DNA from: Acetatifactor aquisgranensis | GTDB lineage: Bacteria; Bacillota; Clostridia; Lachnospirales; Lachnospiraceae | Reading direction: 5' to 3' | Assembly: GCF_943193215.1 (NCBI RefSeq) | Contig: NZ_CALPDH010000022.1 | Span: 51,959-115,958, forward strand | DNA: 64,000 nucleotides | Shown here: positions 34,746-43,270 of the stretch, piece by piece | Numbering within the stretch: position 1 is the first letter of the stretch | How the letters are laid out: the number at the start of each line of letters is the position of its first letter | Program-made: the position numbers and the translations under genes | The notes under the pieces: generated by a model | The model's input: the letters and a program-made list of their open reading frames with translations, nothing else | The model's database searches: none | Told to the model about the DNA's origin: nothing

Positions 34746-35040
34746 ATGAGTCACGATTTAACAGCATTATACGAGAGATTGAGCCATGATGACGAGTTAC
34801 AGGGCGAGAGCAACAGCATATCCAACCAAAAGGCAATGTTGGAGGATTATGCGGAAAAGAACGGTTTTACGGGCATACGCCATTTTACTGATGACGGTAT
34901 TTCCGGCACGACCTTTGAGCGTGAGGGATTGCAAGCCATGCTTGCAGAGGTAGAAAAAGGCAATATCGGTACTATCATTGTGAAAGACATGAGCCGACTG
35001 GGAAGAAATTATGTGCAGATGGGAATGTTATGGGAGCAGT
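34746..35040 (+). pseudogene. Large serine recombinase, N-terminal fragment
   Basis: Starting at ATG 34746 behind GGAGGG: LTALYERLSHDDELQGESNS (catalytic-strand region with ERLS), SNQKAMLEDYAEKNGF, and DGISGTTFEREGLQAML, then IIVKDMSRLGRNYVQMG. These are residues 1-95 of the resolvase domain of Tn4451/Tn1549-type TnpX-like recombinases, including the conserved DMSRLGR. The frame then runs into other sequence. The zinc-ribbon and long C-terminal parts are gone, so the element has lost this integrase. Confidence 0.85.
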
Positions 35041-35289
35041 TGCGCAGTTGTCAATTACAATGCAGGGGAACAGACCGCCACCCTCTACACAAGGGATAAT
35101 GCAGTCATGCGGAAACTGGACACGTTTGTTGCCGACTTCCCTGACACATACAAACTGACAGGGCAGGACAAAGTGTCTAAGACTTATTCTTTCCCAAAAT
35201 CGCACGTCAGTTATCGCAAGCCGAGGAAACTAAGCGAAGAACAGAGGGAACAGGCAAGGGAGCGCATGAAAAACATCAACGGCATTTGA
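35041..35289 (+). pseudogene. Small conserved mobile-element protein, 5'-truncated
   Basis: About 80 residues (VNYNAGEQTATLYTRDNAVMR, then SFPKSHVSYRKPRKLSEEQRE) identical in style to a small protein common in clostridial conjugative and mobilizable elements, of unknown role. Its true N-terminus is missing because it is fused to the broken recombinase near 35040. Confidence 0.6.
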
Positions 35290-35311
35290 TACAAATGTAA
35301 AAATCGTGGGA

Positions 35312-35641
35312 TTATTTACGCAGGGAAGATTTCAGGGCTTGTATGGTATCTGTAATAACCATCAGTTCATGGCTGGAACAGTCCTCTAAAATATCCGTGA
35401 TTTTAGAGATATAAGTGTACTCTGCCCTGTTTAGTTCATCGCATAAAAGTTCATCAGCGGAACAGGATAACGCATTTAATATGGCGATAAACACTTTCAG
35501 GCTCGGAATACAATTCCCTGTTTCAATGTGGGATATGTGCGTTGTGCCGACATCACATAATTCCGCCAGCTTTTCCTGCGACAGATTGCAGGCTATTCTC
35601 CGCTCCCTGATTTTCCTGCCGATAGTTTTATAATCTATCAT
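35312..35641 (-). CDS. XRE-family repressor-like protein
   Basis: About 109 residues with an N-terminal Cro/C1 HTH (IGRKIRERRIACNLSQEKLAEL, then TTHISHIETGNCIPSLKVFIAILNAL). A short helical tail may mediate dimerization. Start ATG 35641 follows GAGGTGG. It is divergent from the three-gene unknown cluster, so it could control that cluster or the mobile element. Confidence 0.85.
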   Translation of the reverse strand: MIDYKTIGRKIRERRIACNLSQEKLAELCDVGTTHISHIETGNCIPSLKVFIAILNALSCSADELLCDELNRAEYTYISKITDILEDCSSHELMVITDTIQALKSSLRK

Positions 35642-35821
35642 TGCGACCACCTCATTTGCATTGTAAGCGCAGACAGATAAAACGATAATGACCTAAAATG
35701 CAGATAGACTGAATAATGCAGATGCTATTAAAAATTTGAAGAAATCTGCCGATAAAATATATAAAGTATGAAAGGGATTTCAAATATTTATCAAGGAGGA
35801 AGCGGTTATATCGTTATATCA

Positions 35822-36493
35822 ATGAATATTAGTGGGTTTGGCGCAGGCAGCAATTCAGCTTACAAAAGCATCAATACTAACAGCAAGCAGTACAAAGCGG
35901 CGGCAAAGAATCATTTGGCGGCTCTCATGGAAGAAGAAGCCATGATGACGCCTGAACAAAAGATGCTATACAAGTTAATGGGCGGGCGTGAAGCGCATAT
36001 GAGGAATGTAATGCAGAATTATAATTCCGATGGGGATTTTATCGGACCGGGCGGGGTTGTCGTTCCGGGAATGTACCATGGGGAGGACGGAAAGGTTGAC
36101 CGCTCAACATGGCAGCAACTGATACCCGTATCTGACGATATGAGGCAGAAGATGTTTGACAACGTAAAAAGGGAGTTCATTCAGGAGAATGGAATCTCTA
36201 ATGGTGACACAACAAAAAGGTCACAGATATTCAGGGAATACCAGTTAAGCGTCAAAAAAGAGGACAGGGCAAAAGGAACATGGACGCTGCAGCAGTATGA
36301 GGGCAAATACCGTTCTGCTATGTATGCGGCAGTCAAGGCGGCTAATCCAAAATGGGAGCCGGGGCAGCCGTTTGACCCTTCCATTTTAGACAGTGTTACA
36401 AGGGAATCCGTAGAAAGCACACTTGTGAAAAGCGGCAATACATTTGTGAAGCGGTCATCTGTTTCCGGCAGTTCATTAGACGTGCAGGTCTGA
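35822..36493 (+). CDS. Unknown protein 1 of a three-gene cluster
   Basis: About 223 residues. A Ser/Asn-rich N-terminus (MNISGFGAGSNSAYKS) is followed by a helical stretch (EEAMMTPEQKMLYKLMGGRE, HMRNVMQNYNSDGDF), GPGGVVVPGMYHGEDG and a charged C-terminal half. From memory it resembles the DUF3879 family of Bacillus/Clostridia, of unknown function; this is unverified. The frame is also open from 35768, but neither start has an ideally spaced ribosome site (AGGAGG lies 17 bases before 35822). It leads the cluster 35822-38317. Confidence 0.6.
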   Translation: MNISGFGAGSNSAYKSINTNSKQYKAAAKNHLAALMEEEAMMTPEQKMLYKLMGGREAHMRNVMQNYNSDGDFIGPGGVVVPGMYHGEDGKVDRSTWQQLIPVSDDMRQKMFDNVKREFIQENGISNGDTTKRSQIFREYQLSVKKEDRAKGTWTLQQYEGKYRSAMYAAVKAANPKWEPGQPFDPSILDSVTRESVESTLVKSGNTFVKRSSVSGSSLDVQV

Positions 36494-36531
36494 TATAGAA
36501 AGCATACAGCAAACAAAAGCGGGGTTATAAA

Positions 36532-37569
36532 ATGGTTGTTATAAATAATTCGGATTATTATAGTAAAATACCAGCGGGCAGGGATTTTAATAACCTGCCT
36601 GCTGATTCCAGTGCTGGCACAACTGTAGGCTATCAATATGATGGATTTACGGAGGAAGACCGTTTTGTACAAAAAGTTCTGCGGGAGCATTATGATAAAA
36701 TGTACAGGGAAAATATGTCACATTCCGATCCGATGGCATATGTAAGGTCAAAATACTGCGATGTGACCTCTCCCAACTTTTGCTCATACATGACGGCAGA
36801 CCAGCGTTCCATAGCTTACCGTACAGAAAAAAGAATGCTGCAGACAGGAGGAAAACCTGTAGGCGGATTTGCCCGGTATGATTATGCTTTGAAGGATTAC
36901 AAGGACTTATATACAGGCGGTTCAAGAAGTACGGGCTACAGCCGTAACACGGATAAGGAAAAGCAGTATGCCCGAAGTGTTATAAACCAGCAGATTTCAG
37001 AGCTGTTTTCCAGTCATGGGATATCCTTATCGAAACAAATAGACTTGAAATTTTCTGTTAATCCGTATACATATCAATTAAACGTGTCAGGAAATACAGA
37101 TAAAGATACTTTATCACTGATAGAGAAACTGCTGAATGAGGGAGATAATGCAAAAAACATATGGACACATGCGTGGCTCTGTATGCATGATGCAGATAAT
37201 GAAATTGTCAATCTGCAGGCAAATACAATAAAGGCAAACCAATATTCTTTATGGCATGAAGTATATAATACAACAGGGTATGATATACGCAATGCGGCAT
37301 ACAGGAACGGTACTTTTATTGCGGAAGACGGTACAGACTTACTTGCATTGTTTAAGGAGAAAGCAAAGAACGGCGCAGGGTATGAACTTTATTCTAACAG
37401 GTGGCTGGAATATGCTAAGAATGGCTGGAATAAAGAAAATGATTTAGTGCTGGAAATAGGTTTTGACAGTAGCGGGTTGTATGACATAGGACAGGAAAAG
37501 GGATATGGGATAGCACAAGATGCATGGGTGAAAAGCAGTGGTCAGAGTATGTTTGATGCCAAAGTGTAA
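36532..37569 (+). CDS. Unknown protein 2 of a three-gene cluster (DUF4885-like)
   Basis: 345 residues without signal peptide or TM segment. The first 110 residues include FTEEDRFVQKVLREHYDKMY and SHSDPMAYVRSKYCDVTSP, a helical pattern I associate, unverified, with DUF4885. The middle (about 135-220) has KFSVNPYTYQLNVSGNTD, and the end is Gly/Asn-rich. GCGGGG lies before the ATG, 38 bp after gene 1. No catalytic motif is recognisable. Confidence 0.65.
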   Translation: MVVINNSDYYSKIPAGRDFNNLPADSSAGTTVGYQYDGFTEEDRFVQKVLREHYDKMYRENMSHSDPMAYVRSKYCDVTSPNFCSYMTADQRSIAYRTEKRMLQTGGKPVGGFARYDYALKDYKDLYTGGSRSTGYSRNTDKEKQYARSVINQQISELFSSHGISLSKQIDLKFSVNPYTYQLNVSGNTDKDTLSLIEKLLNEGDNAKNIWTHAWLCMHDADNEIVNLQANTIKANQYSLWHEVYNTTGYDIRNAAYRNGTFIAEDGTDLLALFKEKAKNGAGYELYSNRWLEYAKNGWNKENDLVLEIGFDSSGLYDIGQEKGYGIAQDAWVKSSGQSMFDAKV

Positions 37570-37660
37570 GAAAAAAGCCTTGCCAGAATGAAAAAGCCGA
37601 ATATTTTCGGCTGTCCATTAGATGTGAGTGTATAAACAGTTTTACAGACAGGTGGTTATT

Positions 37661-38317
37661 ATGGGTATATCGTTAAACAGTGTAGCAAACGGCGTAAAGA
37701 ATGTTACAAGCGCAACTTTAGCAACAGGACAGCCAAACTGGTCTTACATTCCGTCCGCCGCAAAACAGACAAAAACACAGACTGAATTTATAACAGAGAT
37801 AAAAGAACTTGCCCGAAATGCGGCAACGGTAACAAACAAAGCGGACAAGGACAGCATTGACAGGCAGCTATTACAGTTGAGGGCGGAGTATCTGTCTGAT
37901 GTATCTCCCGACAGAAAGAGCCTGTATCAGTCTGCAAAAAACGCCATACAAAAGAGCAGCAATACGAATCCCAAATGCAGGGGGATTGGCGAACTATCCC
38001 TGCTGGACTTTCTGGAACAGGCAGACGGCAGGGGAAACCTTGCGGAAAAACAGTTTGCGCTTGCAGGCGGGGGAACGCTCACCTGCCCTATCCTCTCCAC
38101 AGGCGGATATGGTGCGGTTATTGAATGTCAGGGCGCAAAAGTTTTGATGAACACAGGAAACGGCTGGAGTTATGAAATGACACCGGCGGAACTTGCAAAG
38201 AAAAACGAGTTTTATAAAATCTATTGGAATGAGTACCGGACTGTCAAAGGAAACAACGAACTTTCCGAATTACCCGATTATCTGGAAGAGCGAAGTATAT
38301 TTGACAGGAAAGCATAA
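37661..38317 (+). CDS. Unknown protein 3 of a three-gene cluster
   Basis: About 218 residues starting MGISLNSVANGVKNVTSA behind AGGTGG. A polar helical N-terminal half is followed by a small beta-rich segment (AGGGTLTCPILSTGGYGAVIE, KVLMNTGNGWSYEMTP). The opening is similar in style to gene 1 (short Ser/Asn/Gly-rich leader), suggesting the products assemble or are exported together; that is inference. It ends before a terminator-like hairpin at 38391-38430. Confidence 0.6.
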   Translation: MGISLNSVANGVKNVTSATLATGQPNWSYIPSAAKQTKTQTEFITEIKELARNAATVTNKADKDSIDRQLLQLRAEYLSDVSPDRKSLYQSAKNAIQKSSNTNPKCRGIGELSLLDFLEQADGRGNLAEKQFALAGGGTLTCPILSTGGYGAVIECQGAKVLMNTGNGWSYEMTPAELAKKNEFYKIYWNEYRTVKGNNELSELPDYLEERSIFDRKA

Positions 38318-38390
38318 AAAGAATCAATAGATAGATGATAAATTTTTTATAAACCGAAGCATAAGCGAAAATTGAATATTGTTTACCTTT

Positions 38391-38430
38391 GGGTAGCGGT
38401 TATCTTAACAGACAATCTGCTATCTTTTTT
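38391..38430 (+). terminator. Terminator/attenuator hairpin before the first DUF3847 gene
   Basis: GGTAGC (38392-38397) pairs with GCTATC (38419-38424), followed by six T. An equivalent hairpin sits before the second copy at 39188. Confidence 0.65.
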
Positions 38431-38472
38431 ATTTTCAGCAACCACCAACATAATGCAGAAAGAGGTATTAAG

Positions 38473-38655
38473 GTGATTGAGGGCAAAAACGACACAAGCA
38501 AAAACTTAGAGAAAGCATTGCAGGCATTGAAACAGGCAAAACGGCGTGTAGCCAACGAAAAGAAAAAGCAGAACGAGAAGAAACGCAAAGCCGAGAACCA
38601 CCACAAGTACATCATGGGCGGCATTATCGTGAAGTATAGGCATAGGAACGAATGA
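38473..38655 (+). CDS. DUF3847-like small mobilization-associated protein, copy 1
   Basis: About 60 residues, very rich in Lys and Glu: NDTSKNLEKALQALKQAK, then VANEKKKQNEKKRKAENHH. This matches the coiled N-terminal half of DUF3847 proteins that precede relaxase genes in clostridial mobilizable elements. The start is GTG 38473 after AGAGG. It ends with YIMGGIIVKYRHRNE, whereas family members normally continue with KYFP and about 40 more residues, so the C-terminus appears truncated. Confidence 0.6.
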   Translation: MIEGKNDTSKNLEKALQALKQAKRRVANEKKKQNEKKRKAENHHKYIMGGIIVKYRHRNE

Positions 38656-38691
38656 TGATTGCAGGAAAAATTTATAATCGTTTCCTTTCTG

Positions 38692-38739
38692 TTGACTTTC
38701 ATGCGCATGTTAGTGTATGATATATATGCGCATGAAAGT
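38692..38739 (+). promoter_or_regulatory. Palindromic promoter-operator of the RHH repressor
   Basis: A perfect 13-bp inverted repeat ACTTTCATGCGCA (38695-38707) and TGCGCATGAAAGT (38727-38739), each arm holding the self-complementary ATGCGCAT. It overlaps a promoter: TTGACT 38692-38697, 18 bp, TATGAT 38716-38721. This layout suits autoregulation by the ribbon-helix-helix protein encoded 12 bp further on. Confidence 0.75.
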
Positions 38740-38750
38740 GAGGTGATAAA

Positions 38751-38933
38751 GTGGCGCAAAAGAAAATGGGACGTCCACCGAATGGCGATAAACCCATGAA
38801 AGACAGGATATTTGTCTTAGTCGATGATGACACAAAGGAAAAACTGGAACAGTGTAAAAAAGCACTGGACACCACTACATCTGATGTTGTCCGTCGTGGT
38901 ATCGACAAGGTGTATGACGAACTGGAAAAATAA
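38751..38933 (+). CDS. Ribbon-helix-helix (CopG-like) repressor
   Basis: 60 residues: KKMGRPPNGDKPMKDRIFVL gives the basic tail and beta strand, then DDTKEKLEQCKKALDTTTSDVVRRGIDKVYDEL the two helices of an RHH dimer. The start is GTG 38751 after GAGGTGAT. No toxin gene follows, so it is more likely a regulator of mobilization genes or copy number than an antitoxin. Confidence 0.82.
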   Translation: MAQKKMGRPPNGDKPMKDRIFVLVDDDTKEKLEQCKKALDTTTSDVVRRGIDKVYDELEK

Positions 38934-39187
38934 CGGAGGCGGCGAACCCCTGTAAAGAATTGCGCCACCTCACACTGCGCCCACCTACAAGGCGGACTGC
39001 GTAAATATTATACACTACGCATTCTTGTCTTGCAAGTGGCGCATGGAGCAAAACGGGAAGGAAACGATTAAAATAACAACTTTGTCAGAGGGTATCGGTT
39101 AGGTGTTTTAATGACTATGGAGGTATTTTCGGGGCAGGACAGCTTTTTAGGAAATGATGAATAAAACAAACTGAATATTGGTGCTTA
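38934..39187 (+). other. Candidate oriT/leader region of the broken mobilizable element
   Basis: Between the RHH gene and the second DUF3847 copy. It contains TGCGTA...TACGCA (around 39000-39025) flanking an AT-rich loop, and repeats of GCGCCAC/GTGGCGC. Relaxase nick sites in such elements lie just here, but I cannot identify the nick sequence. Confidence 0.35.
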
Positions 39188-39230
39188 TGGTGGCGGTTTA
39201 TCCCAACGGAAAATCAGCCACCTTTTTATT
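39188..39230 (+). terminator. Terminator/attenuator hairpin before the second DUF3847 gene
   Basis: GGTGGC (39189-39194) pairs with GCCACC (39217-39222), followed by TTTTT. Same arrangement as 38391-38430. Confidence 0.65.
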
Positions 39231-39273
39231 TGCAAAGACTATCAACACAGCATAGAAAGAATGAGGTATCGAA

Positions 39274-39573
39274 ATGATTGAAAGCAAGAATGACACAAGC
39301 AAAAACTTAGAAAAGGCATTGCAGGCGTTGAAACAGGCGCAACAGCGTGTAGCCAACGAGAAGAAAAAGCAGAACGAAAAAAAGCGGAAAGCCGAGGTAA
39401 CGTATCCACCCTGTTTACAGGGTGCGCACAGATATACCACCAGAGGTGGTATGTGCGCTCTCCGAGGGGCAAGTTTCACTTGCATGGACTCCTGCGGAGG
39501 GCGTTGTCTGCCTTGCGGCAGCCAAAAGGGGAAACGACAATTCCCCTTCGCAAGCTGCGCTTGCTACCCTTAA
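39274..39573 (+). pseudogene. DUF3847-like protein, copy 2, with replaced C-terminus
   Basis: The first 41 residues (ATG 39274; SKNDTSKNLEKALQALKQAQ, KKKQNEKKRKAE) are nearly identical to copy 1 and its upstream 90 bp are also similar, a duplication of 38.39-38.60 kb. After KAE the frame enters GC-richer sequence encoding a Cys-rich tail with no resemblance to the family, so this is a fusion at a rearrangement point. It precedes the relaxase gene. Confidence 0.55.
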
Positions 39574-39696
39574 GCGAAGCCCTGCTTCGCTTTGTGAACA
39601 TTTGCGTTCAGACAAAAGCCAAAGTGCGGCTTTTATCTGCCCACAAAGTCTGTCCATGCGCCCCACTACTCTATTGGCAGAATGTAGGTGTTGCGT

Positions 39697-40541
39697 ATGG
39701 GTAATGTCACGAAACAGGCAAGCACACGTTTTTCCATAGTCAAGCGGAGCAAAGGGCAGTCGGCAGTTGAGAAAGCGTCCTATATTAGCAGGAGTATTCT
39801 TGTCAACGAGTTTGACGGGCAGACCTACCGCCCGAAATACCATGAAGATTTAGTCCACAGCGAAATCACTCTCCCACCCAATGCGCCCAAAGAGTATGCA
39901 GACCGAGCCGCTTTATGGAACGCCGTTGAACTGTCAGAAAAAGGGCAGAAATCACAGCTTGCGAGAATGTTAAAAGCGTCACTCCCCAACGAATGGAGTT
40001 ATGAACTTGCGGAGGAAGTCGTGAGGGATTATGTGCAGAGGAATTCTGTTGATAAAGGAATGTGTGCGGACTGGGCAATCCATGACAGCGAAAATGACAA
40101 AGGACAGCGCAATCTTCATATTCATGTTTTACTCACAATGCGCCCTCTCACTGAAAACGGGGAATGGGGAGCAAAGACCAAAAAGGTTTGCCGATCCAAG
40201 CCACCTATAAGGAGAGCCAGTCACTAAAAAGGCTTGCAAAAATGAGATACGATAAGGAGCATAAGGACAGCTTATCGAAGTACCCCGAATTAAAAGAACG
40301 TATGCAGAGCCTTTTACAGAATGGGGAAAAGATAACGCCGAAACAGTGGAAAGCCGAGATACAGTCTTTGCAGTCCGAGTATGACAGTATCGGCAAAGAG
40401 CAGACCAAGACCGCAACAGAATTAGCGTATGCGGAAGTTATCAGCTATAACAGGAAGAACCTTGCGAGGGAACTTCAGAACGAGAGCCGACAACGTAACA
40501 GGCAACAGAGCCGACCGAAACGGAGGGAGGAAGAAATTTAA
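39697..40541 (+). pseudogene. MobA/MobL-type relaxase with internal deletion
   Basis: The N-terminal part (39697 to about 40185) has the hallmarks of MobA/MobL nucleases: SIVKRSKGQSAVEKASYISR with the catalytic Tyr region, then NLHIHVLLTMRPL, the His-rich metal motif. Near 40185 the frame shifts, and residues that belong to the C-terminal helical tail (YKESQSLKRLAKMRYDKEH to QNESRQRNRQQSRPKRREEE) continue in another frame to 40541. The metal-site context after HVL is incomplete and most of the protein is missing. The element cannot mobilize itself with this gene. Confidence 0.85.
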
Positions 40542-40647
40542 TGTGAATTTTATTGTAAAGGCAGGCATTTTTTTGTATAATTGAAGTGTGGCAGGAACAG
40601 GATATATCGTATCTTGTGCCACAGATTTTAGAAATCGAGGTGATAAG

Positions 40648-41505
40648 GTGTCAAACGATAAACAGATAGAGGAAGTCATGGCAAAACGTACAGCAAAAAA
40701 CAGCGTATTCCTTGACCTTTTTCAAAACAAGAGTTATCTGCTAAAGCTATATAAAACGCTCCACCCGGAGGACACCACAGCAACAGAGGATTCACTTACA
40801 GATGTGACAATCACAAATGTGCTGACTGATAATCTGTATAACGATTTAGGCTTTATTGTCAATAATAAGTTGATGATACTTGTGGAGGCGCAGTCAACAT
40901 GGACAGTGAATATTTTAATAAGAATTTTACTGTATCTGGCGCAAAGCTATCACGAATATTTTCAGCGTACCAGCCAAGACTATTACAAAAGCAAGAAAGT
41001 AAAAATGCCAAAGCCTGAACTTTATGTGATTTTTACGGGGAACAAAGGGCGGAAACCCGATAAAATATCTTTGTCTAAAGAATTTTTCGAGGGCGCAGAT
41101 ATAGATATTGAGGTAAAAGCAAAAGTTATCTATGAAAGCGATACAGATGATATTATCAATCAGTACATCATTTTCTGCAAAGTTTTTAACGAGCAGACAA
41201 AACAGCATGGAATGACACAAAAGGCGGTTACAGAAACAATCCGCATATGCAAGGACAGGAATGTTTTAAGGGAATATTTAGCGCAGAGAGAAAAGGAGAT
41301 TGTGACGATTATGATGAGTTTATTTGATGAAGAGCAGATAATGAAATCGTTTATCAGAAGCGAAAGGCATGATGAAGCTAGAGAAACAGCGGAAAGAATG
41401 ATTAAAGACGGGGAACTTTCTCTTGAAAAGATTGCACGTTATGTTCCTGCATTATCAATGGAGGAATTAAAGGAGATTGAAGCCGAGGTTATGCAGTTAG
41501 CGTAA
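40648..41505 (+). CDS. Rpn/PD-(D/E)XK nuclease family putative transposase
   Basis: About 285 residues. The N-terminal nuclease part shows NSVFLDLFQNKSYLLKLYKTL, LYNDLGFIVNNKLMILVEAQST (the D...ExQ core of the PD-(D/E)XK fold) and LYLAQSYHEYF. It belongs to the family of recombination-promoting nucleases (Rpn) often annotated as transposases. The C-terminal end is the helical LEKIARYVPALSMEELKEI segment. Start GTG 40648 is preceded by GAGGTGATAAG and is better than the upstream ATG at 40588. Many copies usually exist in one genome. It looks intact. Confidence 0.82.
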   Translation: MSNDKQIEEVMAKRTAKNSVFLDLFQNKSYLLKLYKTLHPEDTTATEDSLTDVTITNVLTDNLYNDLGFIVNNKLMILVEAQSTWTVNILIRILLYLAQSYHEYFQRTSQDYYKSKKVKMPKPELYVIFTGNKGRKPDKISLSKEFFEGADIDIEVKAKVIYESDTDDIINQYIIFCKVFNEQTKQHGMTQKAVTETIRICKDRNVLREYLAQREKEIVTIMMSLFDEEQIMKSFIRSERHDEARETAERMIKDGELSLEKIARYVPALSMEELKEIEAEVMQLA

Positions 41506-41544
41506 TCGGCAAAACAATTTAATATTAAAATCACAGCGTAAAGG

Positions 41545-41584
41545 CGCATGGAACAGTAAATTGTAAACCATGCGTCTTTTTTTG
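41545..41584 (+). terminator. Terminator after the Rpn-like gene
   Basis: CGCATGG (41545-41551) pairs with CCATGCG (41568-41574), followed by TCTTTTTTT. Confidence 0.8.
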
Positions 41585-41600
41585 CGCCCAAAGGAGGAAT

Positions 41601-41801
41601 ATGAGCGACAACATTCAGACCAACACTACAGGGCGATTAACGCCCTGTTTACAACAGAAAATTGACAAGACAAGGTACTTAGTCGAGGTACATTTTTCGG
41701 CTACCAGTAGCCAAAGCGTAAAGGATAAGTTAAAGCGTGTCATTCTCCACGATTTGGAGCATGGGAAACAGGGCAGACCGAGAAAAAGTGATGAAAAATG
41801 A
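41601..41801 (+). CDS. TnpW-like small transposon protein
   Basis: 66 residues, GGAGG before the ATG. TRYLVEVHFSATSSQSVKDKLKRVILHDL resembles TnpW proteins of the Tn4451/Tn1549 elements (R-x-Y-V-V-x-x-x-F pattern, then a helix). These proteins accompany recombinase genes but their role is unclear. It is the last element gene before the GC rises and host DNA resumes near 41.85 kb. Confidence 0.6.
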   Translation: MSDNIQTNTTGRLTPCLQQKIDKTRYLVEVHFSATSSQSVKDKLKRVILHDLEHGKQGRPRKSDEK

Positions 41802-41986
41802 TAAATACGTCCTTGACAAGTAGCAACAGGGTTTATACCTTAAGATACTATCTGCCGTTCTTACTGCTCCCGGGCCGCCGACAGGAAACGTTTTACGGTC
41901 TCCATGGGGAATGCTGTATTCCCATTCCATGGGCAACACCTTCCGGAGCGGATGCACGTTTGCCCAGACGGGAATCGCCAGGAGCA
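41802..41986. other. Junction of mobile remnant and host DNA
   Basis: About 185 bp in which AT-rich element sequence changes to GC-rich sequence (near 41.86 kb). The GC-rich part is coding-like on the minus strand (reading WANVHPLRKVLPMEWEYSIP) but I cannot identify it. It may be a relic of the gene the element inserted next to. Confidence 0.35.
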
Positions 41987-43210
41987 CTAGTCAAGAAGCG
42001 CTTTTTCCAGGTCGCTGAGCATAATGCCCAGAGATGTGATGCCGCCCTCCGCAAGATACCAGATGCCGGGGTTCTCCAGGATGACCAGATTGCCATTCCG
42101 GTACGCATCTGTCTTCATGACCAGCTCATTCTCCATGATTTCCTGTGCCAGCTGGGCGCCGGTGGCGCTGATGGCAGAGTCCCGATCCATGACAAAGATA
42201 TAGTCAGGATTCAGCGCAACGATGGCCTCAAAGGAAACCTCATTGCCGTGGGTGAGCGTAACACCGGCGCTCCCGGATGCGTCATTGCCGCTTTCGCTGC
42301 TGCCTTCTCCCTCGCTGCCCTCACCGCTGCCGCTCCGGCCACTGCTTTCTTCTTCGTTTCCCTCATCCCTGCTGCCATGTCCGCCGCTTCGCCCGCTGTC
42401 GCTTCCCGCTGCCGCCGCGTCCACACCGATGTTGTCAAATCCAATCTCGTTGACAATCAAAGAGCAGCGGCCGTCATTGCCCAACAGGTTAAAGCTGCCG
42501 CTGGTGCTCATGCCCAGCACACAGGTCTTCCCCTGAGCGAACTCCGCCAGCGCCGCAATCTGGGCATCATACTGCGCCAGCATTTCATCCACATGCTCTG
42601 TCTCCCCAAAGATGGCGCCAACCGTTTGGGCGTTGGCGCGGATTGCTTCCACCAGGCCCTCATCGGATACAGTCGTCAGCCGCAGCACCGGGGCGATTTC
42701 CCCCAGGGAATCCATATACTCAGCCATGCGGCCGCCCATCAGAATCAAATCCGGCTCACAGGCCATGACGGCTTCCAGGTCTGGCGTCTTGACAGAACCC
42801 ACAATGGGCAGTTCGTCATTGTAGGACTGAAGGTAAGGCAAGGTGATGGTGGGCGCGCCCACAACGCAGCCGCCCAGCCCCAGATTGTCCAGGATGTCCA
42901 GGTTGGCCAAATCCAGGACCACCACGCGCTCCGGCTTATAGGGAACCGTGACTTCAACGGGTTCGCCCGCGGCATCCATGCCTGTCACGACAATTGTCCC
43001 GGAGCCCTCCGGTGCCCCGCCCTGGCCGGAATCTTCTGTGCCATCCGCGTCAGTCTGGTTTTCAGAACTGTCGCTTTCCTCCGACGACGATTCTGCAACG
43101 CTGTCAATGGCTGTCTCCTGACTGCCTCCTACGGTATCCCTTGTGTCTCCACAAGCAGTCATGCCCAGGACCATGGCAAAAGCAAGAATGAAAGAAAGTA
43201 ATTTTTTCAT
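41987..43210 (-). CDS. Iron-siderophore ABC transporter substrate-binding lipoprotein
   Basis: A 407-residue lipoprotein with lipobox LGMTAC at 15-20, then a linker and a FhuD/BtuF-type periplasmic-binding fold: VPYKPERVVVLDLANLDIL, EAVMACEPDLILMGG, and near the C-terminus NPDYIFVMDRDSA, FEAIVAL. It captures ferric-siderophore or heme outside the membrane for the adjacent permeases. An acidic Ser/Gly/Glu-rich stretch of about 50 residues (about 255-305) interrupts the second lobe and is not part of the family fold. Last gene of the operon that begins at 46132. Confidence 0.9.
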   Translation of the reverse strand: MKKLLSFILAFAMVLGMTACGDTRDTVGGSQETAIDSVAESSSEESDSSENQTDADGTEDSGQGGAPEGSGTIVVTGMDAAGEPVEVTVPYKPERVVVLDLANLDILDNLGLGGCVVGAPTITLPYLQSYNDELPIVGSVKTPDLEAVMACEPDLILMGGRMAEYMDSLGEIAPVLRLTTVSDEGLVEAIRANAQTVGAIFGETEHVDEMLAQYDAQIAALAEFAQGKTCVLGMSTSGSFNLLGNDGRCSLIVNEIGFDNIGVDAAAAGSDSGRSGGHGSRDEGNEEESSGRSGSGEGSEGEGSSESGNDASGSAGVTLTHGNEVSFEAIVALNPDYIFVMDRDSAISATGAQLAQEIMENELVMKTDAYRNGNLVILENPGIWYLAEGGITSLGIMLSDLEKALLD

Positions 43211-43270
43211 GATATGGTTCGTCTCCTTTTCTGTGATATTTTAGCAAATTAGATTCTTAATTTCGTTTTT

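Noticed and set aside
41798..43201. 467-residue plus-strand open frame
   Set aside because: Antisense of the siderophore-binding lipoprotein, which has a lipobox, family motifs and ribosome site.
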